Made by a program: the position numbers and the translations under genes. Of a stretch of 64,000 nt of DNA, positions 37,141 to 46,688 are shown one piece after another. The notes beneath the pieces were generated by a model. It was not told where the DNA came from. It ran no database searches and was given only the letters and a program-made list of their open reading frames with translations. Where the stretch lies: positions 57,042 through 121,041 of the forward strand of contig CAWGGS010000011.1 of the NCBI GenBank assembly GCA_963822095.1, in the 5' to 3' direction. Origin of the DNA: CAWGGS01 sp963822095 (GTDB taxonomy: Bacteria > Desulfobacterota > Desulfobulbia > Desulfobulbales > Desulfocapsaceae). The stretch's first letter is position 1. Every line of letters starts with the position of its first letter.

Positions 37141-37329
37141 ATGGATCTTAAAAATAATCAGTCTGCAATAATCCTTGAAGCATCTGAAGATGGGGAGATT
37201 TCTGTAGATATAGCCTCTCCTGATATGGATGGGCTGGCCAGTAGAATATGTATTGCTGTAGCCAAAAAAATCATGGAAGATGAAAAATTCCAAAGTGAGC
37301 TGATGGACATGGTAGAAAAAAATCTCTAA
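37141..37329 (+). CDS. Small acidic hypothetical protein
   Basis: A 62-residue acidic protein (MDLKNNQSAIILEASEDGEI start) 15 bp after the coiled-coil gene, with GAGAGGTG upstream. A beta-rich first half and a helical end (AVAKKIMEDEKFQSELMDMV) are predicted by eye. Third member of the micro-operon. No family recognised. Confidence 0.65.
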   Translation: MDLKNNQSAIILEASEDGEISVDIASPDMDGLASRICIAVAKKIMEDEKFQSELMDMVEKNL

Positions 37330-37347
37330 AGAAAATTTGCAGGCTGT

Positions 37348-37503
37348 GTCATATCAAATATCAGATGTTGTAGGATTGCGCCCATTCAGGATTCCTGCAA
37401 GGTTACGACTAAGGGGCGCACGGCAGCGTTATGAGACCGAAGAGTATCGACACCAGGAAGCAAAAAGGATAAAAGCAGGTTGCAACAGATGAGGCGTGAC
37501 AGG
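37348..37503 (+). repeat. Dispersed repeat family 2, copy 1
   Basis: About 155 bp similar to 48480-48637: both run TGTCA-N2-ATCAAAT, GATTGCG(C/T)CCATT, TTCCTGC(A/G)AGG, GA(G/A)ACCGAAGA-like and TGCAACAGAT(G/A)AGGC in the same order. A third, partial copy in opposite orientation lies near 56800-56860. Confidence 0.6.
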
Positions 37504-37506
37504 ACA

Positions 37507-37686
37507 CTAAGACACATCTTTTTTTCCCGTGTTTTTAATCAACAACTGGCATTGGGTTTCGGCGTCCATATCGTTTTTGGCTGAAATAGATTGAGCAGAC
37601 AGATTTTTTTTCTGGATCAACTCGTACTCTTCTCCGTCATACGTTAAAATCCAATCTCTCCATTCATGAACAAGTCTTTCCTTCAT
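37507..37686 (-). CDS. Hypothetical small protein
   Basis: A short frame, 59 residues from ATG at 37686 (MKERLVHEWRDWILTYDGEE) with an open frame extending to 37785. No good ribosome-binding site decides the start. Composition is normal for a small cytosolic protein but no family is recognised. It abuts a dispersed repeat, so it may be a relic. Confidence 0.4.
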   Translation of the reverse strand: MKERLVHEWRDWILTYDGEEYELIQKKNLSAQSISAKNDMDAETQCQLLIKNTGKKDVS

Positions 37687-37785
37687 TACAACCCCAAAAT
37701 ATTTTCTGATCGACAAGAGTCGGTGTTCGCTGTGGCAGGAAACCATAGCCAGCACCTCACCCGTAAATTTTATTTTAAAACACAA

Positions 37786-38286
37786 GGCAACGTATAATCA
37801 GCTGCTAAATAGTATATGGTTATGTCAAATATTCTTATCATTCAAATAAGAACACTTTGCAACCGACTTTAGCTGATCCCCGCCTGTGATTTTCACCTTT
37901 CACGCAACCGCTATACCCCGCTCTCCCGCATCGTTTCCGGGAGAGGCATACCCAATTATTGCCTTTCCCAAGTCTCCAAGGCTTGCAAGTTATCTCAATC
38001 CTTGAACAGCGGACTAACCATAAATGCCCACGGTGGGTATCGAACTATGGATGAGTTTAAGTTTACAGAAGACATTAGGGAATAGCCAGAAAAATCAATT
38101 TCTCGATCTAAGGATTTTCACTGAGCCTCCGTCGGGTTATGTGGTGAAGAAACTAGCTTAATATATTGATTTTTTTATTATTGTCGAAATTGTCATGTCA
38201 AATCAATAGATTTTCGATAGGCTTTTGGAAGAGGATTTTTGAAGTGAGGATGGCTCATTATTCCTATTGGTCAGGCCCTCTTTCGT
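37786..38286. other. Intergenic region
   Basis: About 500 bp without a supportable gene. CCCACGGTGGG near 38030 is a short palindrome. Nothing else stands out. Confidence 0.45.
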
Positions 38287-41200
38287 TTACTGACTATCGG
38301 CCAATGCTTGGCATACTCGCATGGCAAGCTCCTTTAAAGAAAAGGGTTTCTGCACAAAATTGACGCCCTCCTCCAAAACTCCGTGATGGGCAATAACATT
38401 GGATGTATAACCTGACATAAATAGAACTTTAATACCAGGGCATAATGCTTTTATCTGCTTAGCCAGATCCCTGCCATTTATCTCAGGCATGACCACATCG
38501 GTTATCAACAGAGCGATCTCCTTCCTGCCTTCACTAACCAGCCGGATTGCTTCATGTGGCGTAGCTGCGGTCAACACGGTATAGCCCAATCTTTCAAGCA
38601 TGGCCCGAGCCAGGTCCAAGGTCGCGATTTCGTCTTCTACGATAAGAACTGTCTCGGCACTACCCAAAGGTGCTTCTTCCTCCTTCCCCGGTCGGACATC
38701 AGGAGCCTTGCCCCCGTGACACGGTATATAGATTTTAAAAGTCGTTCCTCGGCCGAGCTCGCTATAGACATTTATAAATCCATTGTTCTGTTTGACAATA
38801 CCATAAACTGTTGCCAGTCCAAGGCCTGTACCTTTCCCCATCTTCTTGGTGGTAAAAAAAGGCTCGAACAGTTTTTCCTGGGTTTTCTTGTCCATGCCGC
38901 AACCACTATCGCTGACTGCAAACATTGCAAAGTCACCGGGAATAAAACCAAGGTGGTCGTTGCAATAGGCATCATCAAAGGTCACTCTCTTTGTTTCGAT
39001 GGTGACCTTACCGACACCTGCGATGGCATCCCTGGCGTTGACACAAAGATTTGCCAATATTTGATCAAGCTGGGAAGGGTCCATTATTACTGAGCACAGA
39101 CGCTTTTGGGGAATCCATTCCAGATCAATATCCTCACCAATGAGCCTTGGAAGCATCTTGAGCATGCCACTTATATTTTTATTCATGTCTATGACTTTTG
39201 GCGAGATGGTCTGTTTCCGGGCAAAAGCCAGGAGCTGGCGGGTGACTTCTGCTGAACGAACAGCCGCTTTATATATCTGTTGGAGATCACCATGCAGCGG
39301 ATTTTCAGGGGGGAGCTTTTCCAAAGCCATTTCTGTATAGCCAAGGATAACATTAAGCATATTATTGTAATCATGGGCGATGCCACCGGCCAATCGACCA
39401 ACTGATTCCATTTTCTGAGCCTGGAGAAGCTGGGCCTCAATAGAATGTTGCGCAGTAACATCCGAGGTAAAACCTTCAATCTCAAAGGTGCCGTCCTCGT
39501 TGTGCCGACAAATTCGAGCATTCATTCTCAACCATACCTTCCTTCCAGCGACTGTATGTGCTTGGTATTCAAAATTCTCAACATGACCATTCTCTTGCAG
39601 TTGTTCAAGGAATCTGTCTCGTTGAGCGGGATCGGAATAGAGTTTTGCCTTTAGATCGACATAATGATCCAATGCATCTTGGGGAGAGCTAAACCCCAGA
39701 ATGTTTGCCATGGTATAATTTACGGACAGAACCTTGCCTTGCGAGGTTGTTGAAAAAATTCCAATCGGCGCATTTTCAAAGAGATTTCTATACTGCGCCT
39801 CACTTTCCTGTAGCATCTCATCGGTTCGTTTTTTTTCGATAATCTGCCATGCCACATCAGCTAAATAAGAAACGGCTTCGACATCTTTTTCCGTATATTT
39901 CTCCGCTTTGTTTCCTACACCTAAAATGGCGACCACCTTTTCGCCGCGGATAATTGGTACCACAAGCTCACGAATAACTTCGGAATGACCTTCGGGGAGG
40001 CCTTTTTTGTGCGGCAGCGTTGCATAGTCATTATGTATGACCGGTTTTTTTTGATGGACACAATCCACCCAGACTCCTGCCTGGTCTATACTGTAATGCA
40101 TTCCTCTCCCTTCAGTCCGGCAAAAGTCCTGCAAAGTCCTGCTCGACCATTGTTCCCGGGAGAGAGTTTTCTGGTCAGGCCCAACAAAATGATAAAATCC
40201 TATGGGACTTTGGACAAGGTCACCGGTTTCGTCTAATGCTTTGGTTAAAAATGCATCTAAGGAGTTGGCTGCCGCGAACTCCAACAAGGTTAACCTTGCC
40301 TGCATGAGTCGTTGTACGCGTCGCTCCTCGGTTTGCTCACGGAATACCAGGACTACTCCGGTAATCTTTCCATCAGGATCCTTAATAGGTGCAGCCGAGT
40401 CGGCAATTGCCCGCTCCGTACCATTTTTAGAAATAAGCAAGGTATGGTTGGCCAACCCCACAACCAGTCCATCCCGAAGAACCTTGTTTACGGGATTTTT
40501 CGCTGCCTCCCGTGTATTTTCGTTGATGATATGAAAAACCTCATCAAGTGACCTGCCAGAGGCCTCGTTCTGGGACCAGCCAGTGAGGGTCTCCGCAACA
40601 GGATTCATCAGCTCCACTCGCCCCTGAATGTCGGTTGCAATTACCCCGTCACCTACTGAATTCAAGGTGATGCTTTGGCGTTCCACACTTGCTCGCAATT
40701 TGGACTCGGTGCTGTAAAGCGTTCTATAATAGACCTTTTTGTAGCGCTGCCAGGCGATCAAACCCATAGCTATGAGCCCACCCATCAACGCAACAAACAA
40801 GGCCAAGATCAGGATGGCCTGACTATGCCAGACATGAAAGATCTCCGCTGTGTCTTCCTTGACCACCATAAACCACTTTGAATCAGGGACCGGAAATATC
40901 AAAGACATAACCTCGACGCCGCGATAGTCCTTGCCTTCAACAATACCTTTACGGCCTAATATTGCCTTGACAGCAGGGATCTCGGTTCGACTCTCAGGAA
41001 AACGCAGTTTGAGCGCTGCATCAGGTGCGTGACGTAAGTTATTTAAAAAAAGAACATTATTTCCATCGCGTCGAACCAAGAGTGTTTCAGCTGTCTTACT
41101 CACGGTGGGCCATGACTCGAGCAGTGGGTAGAGAAACTGCGCCGCATTGTTTATAAATACAACGGCACCGATTGCCGGTGCATCCTTTTCATTACCTGCA

Positions 41201-41712
41201 TAGATGGGGGCAACCAGACTGATATGGGGAGTTGGATCTTTTTCCTCGGTATGCAGTTCGGTGAACACGGGTTTGCGTTCTCTTAAGGCCATAAACAAGG
41301 ATTGCTTATAAACGCTGTGTATTTTTTTAATTCCATGAAGACTCAAATAAACACGCCCTTTCGGATCTGTCAAAAGAACATCTACATAGAGTCCATAGGT
41401 TGCAAAACTTTGAAAAAGGCTTCGAAGCTCTTGGGTGTTTTGTTCTTTTGGATCTGCAAAATATCGGATCACCGCCTGGCGGAAAAAGGGGTTTTCCATC
41501 ATTATTGCAGCGTTTTTAAGTCGATCACGACGCCAGTCTATTATTTGATTTACTTTGAGGTGGCCGATGGTGGTAAACTCGTTTACTACCTGTTGTCGAA
41601 CTGTTGACTCCTGTTCTCGGTAAAAATAAGTTCCGCCAACCAACAAAATAAATAATCCTGCTGTAAGTACGACGATCAACCATCGTGGAAACGACTCTTT
41701 TTCAACATCCAT
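38287..41712 (-). CDS. Hybrid sensor histidine kinase with Cache, PAS, GAF and receiver domains
   Basis: A 1141-residue signalling protein. Order: membrane helix about 12-30; periplasmic Cache-like sensor to about 300; second helix about 305-327; PAS (SITLNSVGDGVIATDIQGRV); GAF about 475-640; second PAS (NLFENAPIGIFSTTSQGKV); HisKA with His in GGIAHDYNNML; HATPase (NLCVNARDAI, SDSGCGM, GKGTGLGLATVYG); C-terminal receiver about 1025-1141 with Asp in LLITDVVMPEINGRDL and Lys in FVQKPFS. The fused receiver may relay phosphate or tune the kinase. No separate regulator is adjacent. A relic of a related receiver lies at 48044-48326. Confidence 0.93.
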   Translation of the reverse strand: MDVEKESFPRWLIVVLTAGLFILLVGGTYFYREQESTVRQQVVNEFTTIGHLKVNQIIDWRRDRLKNAAIMMENPFFRQAVIRYFADPKEQNTQELRSLFQSFATYGLYVDVLLTDPKGRVYLSLHGIKKIHSVYKQSLFMALRERKPVFTELHTEEKDPTPHISLVAPIYAGNEKDAPAIGAVVFINNAAQFLYPLLESWPTVSKTAETLLVRRDGNNVLFLNNLRHAPDAALKLRFPESRTEIPAVKAILGRKGIVEGKDYRGVEVMSLIFPVPDSKWFMVVKEDTAEIFHVWHSQAILILALFVALMGGLIAMGLIAWQRYKKVYYRTLYSTESKLRASVERQSITLNSVGDGVIATDIQGRVELMNPVAETLTGWSQNEASGRSLDEVFHIINENTREAAKNPVNKVLRDGLVVGLANHTLLISKNGTERAIADSAAPIKDPDGKITGVVLVFREQTEERRVQRLMQARLTLLEFAAANSLDAFLTKALDETGDLVQSPIGFYHFVGPDQKTLSREQWSSRTLQDFCRTEGRGMHYSIDQAGVWVDCVHQKKPVIHNDYATLPHKKGLPEGHSEVIRELVVPIIRGEKVVAILGVGNKAEKYTEKDVEAVSYLADVAWQIIEKKRTDEMLQESEAQYRNLFENAPIGIFSTTSQGKVLSVNYTMANILGFSSPQDALDHYVDLKAKLYSDPAQRDRFLEQLQENGHVENFEYQAHTVAGRKVWLRMNARICRHNEDGTFEIEGFTSDVTAQHSIEAQLLQAQKMESVGRLAGGIAHDYNNMLNVILGYTEMALEKLPPENPLHGDLQQIYKAAVRSAEVTRQLLAFARKQTISPKVIDMNKNISGMLKMLPRLIGEDIDLEWIPQKRLCSVIMDPSQLDQILANLCVNARDAIAGVGKVTIETKRVTFDDAYCNDHLGFIPGDFAMFAVSDSGCGMDKKTQEKLFEPFFTTKKMGKGTGLGLATVYGIVKQNNGFINVYSELGRGTTFKIYIPCHGGKAPDVRPGKEEEAPLGSAETVLIVEDEIATLDLARAMLERLGYTVLTAATPHEAIRLVSEGRKEIALLITDVVMPEINGRDLAKQIKALCPGIKVLFMSGYTSNVIAHHGVLEEGVNFVQKPFSLKELAMRVCQALADSQ

Positions 41713-42025
41713 TTTTGGATCTCATGCTATAGATGGTTGGGTATATTCAAAATACCAACAGGGTTTTACCGAGTCAGGGAGAGAAAATAATTGCCTAAAT
41801 CTCTTTTTTTGATTGTAGGTTTATCCGAGCATAGTGTAACAAATCTGGACAAATTAATTAAATAATTTTACGGAAAAAGCATAAAATATTTTTAATCACT
41901 CCTCTTCAAACTTGTTTTTGGTTATTATATGAGGTGGATGGGATTAGGGGTGTAGATCGATCCCGAGGTAATATTTGAGATGCCAGGTGAAAAATTCATC
42001 AGGTGGCCTCCTTTCGCTGACAGTT
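41713..42025. other. Intergenic region
   Basis: About 310 bp between the hybrid kinase promoter side and the MocR stop. AT-rich near 41860-41900. No gene or repeat seen. Confidence 0.45.
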
Positions 42026-43456
42026 TTATACCAAACCAGTGACTCGTTCAGTTACCCACCGGCCTAATCGTTGTATCGCGTTTTCCCGTTCCGGCGTCCA
42101 TCTGGGTGCATAATTTATCCTGAAACAGTGTCGATACTGCTTGTTAAACGAAAACATTTCACCAGGAGCTATTAACACATCGCGCTCCCTGCAATAATGA
42201 TACAACTCTGTGGTGTCGACACCTCTGGGCAACTCAAGCCAGGCAACAATCCCCCCTTGCGGACGTGAAATTTTGGTAACATGCGGAAAATATTCCGATA
42301 CCAGATCGACCAATCGCAAATAGCGTTGCCAATAGGCTTCTCTTGCCTGACGCAGATGCCGTTCGTACACACCCTGGCCCAAAATATCTGCACATACGAG
42401 CTCCGGCAATATAGGAGTCGATGACATGTTGACAAATTTTCGATGCAATATTTCTTCGTAAGAACGACCAGCTATTATCCATCCCACTCGCAGCTGCGGA
42501 TCAATGGTTTTGGAAAGAGATGAACACAGAAAGACTAACCCTTGGCCATCGAAAGCCTTCACGGCACACGTTCTTCTCTTGCCGAAATAAAGATCGCCGT
42601 AGACATCGTCCTCAATGAGGGGGATTTGATATTGTTCCAGCAAGGCGACCAGTCCCTTTTTGCGTTCCTCTGGGATGCTGCAACCAAGAGGATTGGAAAA
42701 ACTCGAAACGGTCAAGACCGCCTTTAGCGGCCATTGTTCCATTGCCAGCTTGAGAGCCTCCAGGCTCATGCCGGTTTCAGGATGGGCTGGAATTTCGATT
42801 GCCTTCAAGTCATTGGCTTCAATCAGCTGTAAAATTCCGTAGTAGCATGGTGATTCCACTGCAACCACATCTCCGGGCTTGGTTAAGGCCCGTACACATA
42901 AGCCTATGGCGTTCATAGTACCGACGGTGGTCACCACATTGTCAGGTGATGCTGATACTCCGGCATAGACCGCATGGCGGACGATTTGCTGTCGCAACCC
43001 GTACAGTCCCTCGGCAGAACTATTGCCCAGCCCCAGGTGCCTCCGAGTTCTGGATAGACGTGTATACGTTTGTTGCACATGACGAACAATCGGAAAATCC
43101 AAGGCTGGTGTTGCCCTGCTGAAGCTGATGGTCTGAGGATTGAGGACATCGCGTTGCACAGCCATCACGAGTTGGGAGGTCGTTGCAATAACCGGAGGGG
43201 AATGCACTTCTGAGGCCTCTGGCACAGCTAACGGCTCGCGAGCGCGTCTGCGTACGTAATAGCCTGACTTCGGCCTGACCTCAACCCATCCTTGCTCCTC
43301 CAGAATACTGTAGGCAGCCATCACGGTTGAGATGCTGACTTTTTCCTGCTTCGCCAACTGTCTGATCGAAGGAATACGTATACCTACCGGTATGGCTCCA
43401 CTGCGCATCCGGCCAATCATTTTAGAGGCCAACCTTGAATATAAACTGTTCTCCAT
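42026..43456 (-). CDS. MocR-type PLP-dependent transcription regulator
   Basis: A 476-residue GntR/aminotransferase fusion. The winged helix is at 1-70 (IPSIRQLAKQEKVSISTVMAAYSILEEQGW, split), then a fold-type I aminotransferase domain with Lys316 in SSLSKTIDP as the PLP lysine and the Asp/Tyr of IEDDVYGDLYF. MocR proteins sense PLP or amines. It diverges from a DUF1127 gene, the same pairing as E. coli yjiR-yjiS. Direct repeats CC(A/G)GTACAGTT 9-43 bp upstream of its start are likely its operator, giving self-control and control of the neighbour. Confidence 0.92.
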   Translation of the reverse strand: MENSLYSRLASKMIGRMRSGAIPVGIRIPSIRQLAKQEKVSISTVMAAYSILEEQGWVEVRPKSGYYVRRRAREPLAVPEASEVHSPPVIATTSQLVMAVQRDVLNPQTISFSRATPALDFPIVRHVQQTYTRLSRTRRHLGLGNSSAEGLYGLRQQIVRHAVYAGVSASPDNVVTTVGTMNAIGLCVRALTKPGDVVAVESPCYYGILQLIEANDLKAIEIPAHPETGMSLEALKLAMEQWPLKAVLTVSSFSNPLGCSIPEERKKGLVALLEQYQIPLIEDDVYGDLYFGKRRTCAVKAFDGQGLVFLCSSLSKTIDPQLRVGWIIAGRSYEEILHRKFVNMSSTPILPELVCADILGQGVYERHLRQAREAYWQRYLRLVDLVSEYFPHVTKISRPQGGIVAWLELPRGVDTTELYHYCRERDVLIAPGEMFSFNKQYRHCFRINYAPRWTPERENAIQRLGRWVTERVTGLV

Positions 43457-43464
43457 TTGCTCTA

Positions 43465-43499
43465 CCAGTACAGTTATTTTAATATTAACCGGTACAGTT
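43465..43499. promoter_or_regulatory. Direct-repeat operator of the MocR regulator
   Basis: CCAGTACAGTT (43465-43475) and CCGGTACAGTT (43489-43499) are direct repeats 24 bp apart in the MocR/DUF1127 spacer. MocR dimers are known to use direct repeats. A further dyad TCTGAA-N10-TTCAGA (43539-43560) lies closer to the DUF1127 gene. Confidence 0.6.
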
Positions 43500-43611
43500 C
43501 GTTAAATACCCTATCTGTTCTGTCCAATAAAAATATATTCTGAATCTGTTACGGTTCAGATAAAAAGAGTACCATATCTCCAAGACCAATGACAAGCACT
43601 GGAGAGATACA

Positions 43612-43836
43612 ATGATTACAAAATTAATAGGCTCAAGGAGATTGATACCCTATCGAACCAGATACAAATGGAATATCCACCAACCTGTAGTGAATTTGCT
43701 TTCCCAAATAAAAAAATGGGGACGAAATGCAAAAACCAGAAGGCAGCTTGCCAATCTAGATCCTAATCTTTATCGGGATATCGGTTTGACAGACCAGCAG
43801 ATTCATAATGAGGTCAAAAAGAAATTCTGGCAATAG
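43612..43836 (+). CDS. DUF1127 (YjiS-like) small protein
   Basis: A 74-residue basic protein with the DUF1127 core WGRNAKTRRQLANLDPNLYRDIGL followed by a short Arg/Lys helix, here lightly altered at the end. GGAGAG precedes the ATG. Members bind RNA or membranes in studied cases and are tied to stress or phosphate metabolism; the role here is not known. Divergent from the MocR gene, which most likely regulates it. Confidence 0.85.
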   Translation: MITKLIGSRRLIPYRTRYKWNIHQPVVNLLSQIKKWGRNAKTRRQLANLDPNLYRDIGLTDQQIHNEVKKKFWQ

Positions 43837-43981
43837 TTTAAAAACTGCCATTAATGAGGTGTTAAATCAGGTGCCGCCTTTTTCTGACAGTCGCAGCATG
43901 AAATCGAAGGGAGTCAAAATGGCCGTGCCTACTGTTTTTTTCAGGATCGATTCGTTTTTCTGCAGGTCAGGTTAATAGCGG

Positions 43982-44533
43982 TCAATTGCCTGCCAGATAA
44001 TTGGATACTTCAAATAACTGGGGAGAGCCGGCCAGTATCTCCATCACTTGGATTCTATCAACCCAAGGATAGCTCAATCGGCCCTGGAGTTCTTTCAATA
44101 AAGATAGCCAAACACCAGGGAGGCTCAGCATCACGCCTATTTTTATAATGTGTTTGCTGATTTTAAGACCATCTGATGTGTGCCGGCTAAATTCCCAGTC
44201 ATAATATCCGGTACCGATCCTGATAGTATCATTCTCAATTTCCCTCATTACTACCAACCATGGCTGATCGGAAATCATGAGGTTATCCATTTTAGAAAAA
44301 TCACATGAAATGTAGTAGGTTTTTATGTTGTCGTATTTCTTGTTGAAATCAGCAGACAAGGTTTTTGCTATTTCTCTGTTGCCAATAATTTCGGAAGGAA
44401 AGGAGATATTTCCGGACTCAATCCTAAACAACACTCTTGCACTTGATAAATAGATTTCTTCCAAGATTTCGTGTTTATCTAGGTCTTTTCCTTCAACGTA
44501 TTTTTCAAGTAATGCCTTGGCAGAAGTAATCAT
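43982..44533 (-). CDS. SnoaL/NTF2-like domain protein
   Basis: A 183-residue protein. The N-terminal helix ALLEKYVEGKDL followed by EEIYLSSARVLFRI and FPSEIIGNREIAKTL is the NTF2-like (SnoaL) cone-fold pattern. The last 50 residues are an added helical tail (LPGVWLSLLKELQG, SYPWVDRIQVMEIL). It follows the ABM monooxygenase gene by 21 bp and is probably cotranscribed. An enzyme or ligand-binding role is possible; no catalytic residues can be fixed. Confidence 0.7.
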   Translation of the reverse strand: MITSAKALLEKYVEGKDLDKHEILEEIYLSSARVLFRIESGNISFPSEIIGNREIAKTLSADFNKKYDNIKTYYISCDFSKMDNLMISDQPWLVVMREIENDTIRIGTGYYDWEFSRHTSDGLKISKHIIKIGVMLSLPGVWLSLLKELQGRLSYPWVDRIQVMEILAGSPQLFEVSNYLAGN

Positions 44534-44554
44534 ATTATTCTATTGCAACCACGA

Positions 44555-44857
44555 TCAATTGGATTCACCAGCCAAGAGACATTTATAAGCCTTGACAGCA
44601 ATGATCTTGCCTCCCACCTCTTGCCGAAATCGGGCAATACTGGTCCCGGAAGAATGGGCAGCAAGTGAATCACTGTCCTTGTAAAGTTCATAGATAAACA
44701 GTTTCGCCGGTTCATCAACTGGAACTAAAACCTCGAATTGAACTGTTCCCGGCTCATCGTGTAAACATCGCTCACGATGGGCAAGGAGAGCAGAAAGAAT
44801 TACGGATTTAAATTGCGGATCAAATTCAACGGTGACAGAAAGTGCAATCTTGCTCAT
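44555..44857 (-). CDS. ABM-family monooxygenase (YgiN-like)
   Basis: A 100-residue antibiotic-biosynthesis-monooxygenase/dimeric alpha-beta barrel protein: ALSVTVEFDPQFKSVILSAL, EPGTVQFEVLVP, FIYELYKDSDSLAAH. GGAGCG precedes the ATG. Characterised relatives oxidise quinols or handle reactive aldehydes without cofactor. Likely operon with the SnoaL-like gene downstream. Confidence 0.85.
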   Translation of the reverse strand: MSKIALSVTVEFDPQFKSVILSALLAHRERCLHDEPGTVQFEVLVPVDEPAKLFIYELYKDSDSLAAHSSGTSIARFRQEVGGKIIAVKAYKCLLAGESN

Positions 44858-45039
44858 AGATACGCTCCGAACAGTATGTCTAGCAGCTTTAATATAGTAT
44901 TCTTCCGTTTACACACACAATGAGACCAATTTTTTCTAAGATCCTTGCAAAATTGCCCACATCTTCTTTCGACCTCTAGAGTAAAAACGTTGCGTAAGAA
45001 TGCGCTCTGGGTGAGAGAGAATCGATATCAAATCGGTCA

Positions 45040-45591
45040 TTACGGTCCCTCCAAATAAGAACCATTGTCTGCAAAATTATTCGGCAGTCCCAGAGTGTCC
45101 AATATTTGAGAGACCTGTCCCCGATGATGGATCTGGTGCAAAAATATAAACTCAAAAGCCTGCCTGGCAATGGCATTTCGAAGCTCACCAACGGAGTCAC
45201 GATACTGAAACGGATCTTCGTATTGATTTTCCGGAAGCTCCTCAAACCAGGCGATAATCTTTTCATCAACAAAAATACGCTCTTTTCGTTGCAGATCAAA
45301 ATCCTCATGAAGATCGTGCTCCCAGGAGAGATTCGGCGGAGACAAACGAGGATTATTGAGAACCGCAGACTCCGGATAAATCGGCCTAAAACGATTGAGC
45401 CAATACAGATCCCCGACGAGCAGGTGATTCAATATCTTGTGAATCGAACCGAACCATGCGCCACAGTCCCTTTTACGGGCCTTATCCGTCAACTGTGAAA
45501 GCAGATCGTACATTTCACGATTTGCCCGCTCGTTATACCGGGCAAAATGCAAAAACACGTTCTTCTGATGGTAACCATTGCAATCAACCAT
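45040..45591 (-). CDS. DinB-family protein
   Basis: A 183-residue DinB/YfiT-like four-helix metal-binding protein. Putative metal ligands are His in SIHKILNHLL and the pair in FLHQIHHRGQ near the C-terminus, spaced as in the family. ATG at 45591 is preferred to an in-frame TTG at 45606 because GGAG precedes it by about 9 bases. Family members include thiol transferases (bacillithiol, mycothiol); the thiol here is unknown. Separate from the ABM gene by about 180 bp. Confidence 0.85.
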   Translation of the reverse strand: MVDCNGYHQKNVFLHFARYNERANREMYDLLSQLTDKARKRDCGAWFGSIHKILNHLLVGDLYWLNRFRPIYPESAVLNNPRLSPPNLSWEHDLHEDFDLQRKERIFVDEKIIAWFEELPENQYEDPFQYRDSVGELRNAIARQAFEFIFLHQIHHRGQVSQILDTLGLPNNFADNGSYLEGP

Positions 45592-46193
45592 AAACCCACA
45601 CTCCAAGATTAAAAGACCCTTTTTTTTTACGTTATTGCATCCCCATTCCTGGATAACTCACTCCCGGCCGTGATTATTGTAATCATCGAATTCTTCACAG
45701 TCGATCAGATTTCGTTTATCTGCATAACTCACTGCTGTCGGAGGCAGATCAAGCCTTGGGATACTTCTGCCATAGACATACCTGATTAATCAACTATCGA
45801 TCATTGGACCAGCAGAGGACTACTCCACCATAAGCCTCCGAACCGGGGGTCAGCAGACCCATCTGTACCTTTTTGGGTTCATTCGAATGAAGCGTACTTT
45901 TGTAAAGCTGAAAAGGACAATCCGGCAGAGGGCATCGCCTCCCGCGTTATAGATAAGTACTCTTAATCCGGAAGAACCCCTTTTTTCACTGAATCAGCAT
46001 GGCAAACCGAACCTGAAACATTCTTCAAATGGCTGGACTGTCTGCAGTCTTCTTTTTATTTTTGTTGTTGATGTTATCCAATTGTCAGGTTATGAATAAA
46101 GATATCATAGTAGCGTTTGAGCTAAGCGTTTATCAAAGATTTATAAACTCGACCCGGCATACGTCGGGAAAGACAACAGGTATCGGGAATTCA
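45592..46193. other. Intergenic region with repeat and a possible gene relic
   Basis: On the minus strand, about 45660-45785, a 41-codon open stretch ending IDCEEFDDYNNHGRE has coding-like composition but no start, and looks like the tail of a lost gene. A family-1 dispersed repeat fragment lies at 45926-45981. The reading frame from 46029 probably only leads into the ankyrin gene. Confidence 0.4.
45926..45981 (-). repeat. Dispersed repeat family 1, fragment
   Basis: Read on the minus strand it gives AAGGGGTTCTTCCGGATTAAG, split here by one base from its copies, then GTACTTATCTA and CGCGGGAGGC. The same order recurs on the plus strand at 58310-58389 and 58727-58810. Confidence 0.6.
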
Positions 46194-46673
46194 ATGAAAA
46201 TCTATGCAGAAAAATTCAGAGGGAAGGATATAAGACATATCACCAGCAAGTTTATAACACTCTTCATGGTTCTTGTTTTTTTCGGATGCGCACATATCGA
46301 CCCCTTAATCGATGCCTCCCTAAAGGGCAACACAAAGACTGTTGAGACCCTGATTGCTCAAGGGACAGATGTCAATATCAGGAGCCCGAAGGGGGCTACT
46401 GCCTTGATAATGGCCTCTTTAGCTGGACACAAGGAAATTGTCAAGCTCCTGCTTGACAGAGGTGCCGATGTTAATGCCAAAAACGTTAGGGGCGAATCAG
46501 CTTTGTATGTTGCCGCTCGCCGCGGACACAAGGAAATTGTGCAACTGTTGCTGGCCAGAGGTGCTGATGTCAACGCAAAGGATGACACAGGCTTAACCCC
46601 TTTTGCCATGGCCTCCTTAAGTGGACATGAAGACATTGCAAAGTTGCTGCTGGCCCATGGTGCCAACGACTGA
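46194..46673 (+). CDS. Ankyrin-repeat lipoprotein
   Basis: A 159-residue exported protein. After a basic start, TLFMVLVFFGC is a signal with lipobox (F-F-G-C), so the mature protein begins with a lipidated Cys and is membrane-anchored. Then come about three and a half ankyrin repeats (TVETLIAQGTDVN, GHKEIVKLLLDRGADVNA, GHKEIVQLLLARGADVNA, GHEDIAKLLLAHGA). Ankyrin repeats bind other proteins. ATG at 46194 is used because the lipoprotein signal follows; the frame is open from 46029. Unrelated degenerate sequence follows. Confidence 0.78.
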   Translation: MKIYAEKFRGKDIRHITSKFITLFMVLVFFGCAHIDPLIDASLKGNTKTVETLIAQGTDVNIRSPKGATALIMASLAGHKEIVKLLLDRGADVNAKNVRGESALYVAARRGHKEIVQLLLARGADVNAKDDTGLTPFAMASLSGHEDIAKLLLAHGAND

Positions 46674-46688
46674 GCAGTTCGACTTGAA

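Noticed and set aside
45658..45790. Possible third UGA-interrupted gene (MIDS-UGA-LIRYVYG...)
   Set aside because: No Cys-family motif around the UGA, no SECIS-like hairpin downstream, and only four codons before it; better seen as a gene tail relic.
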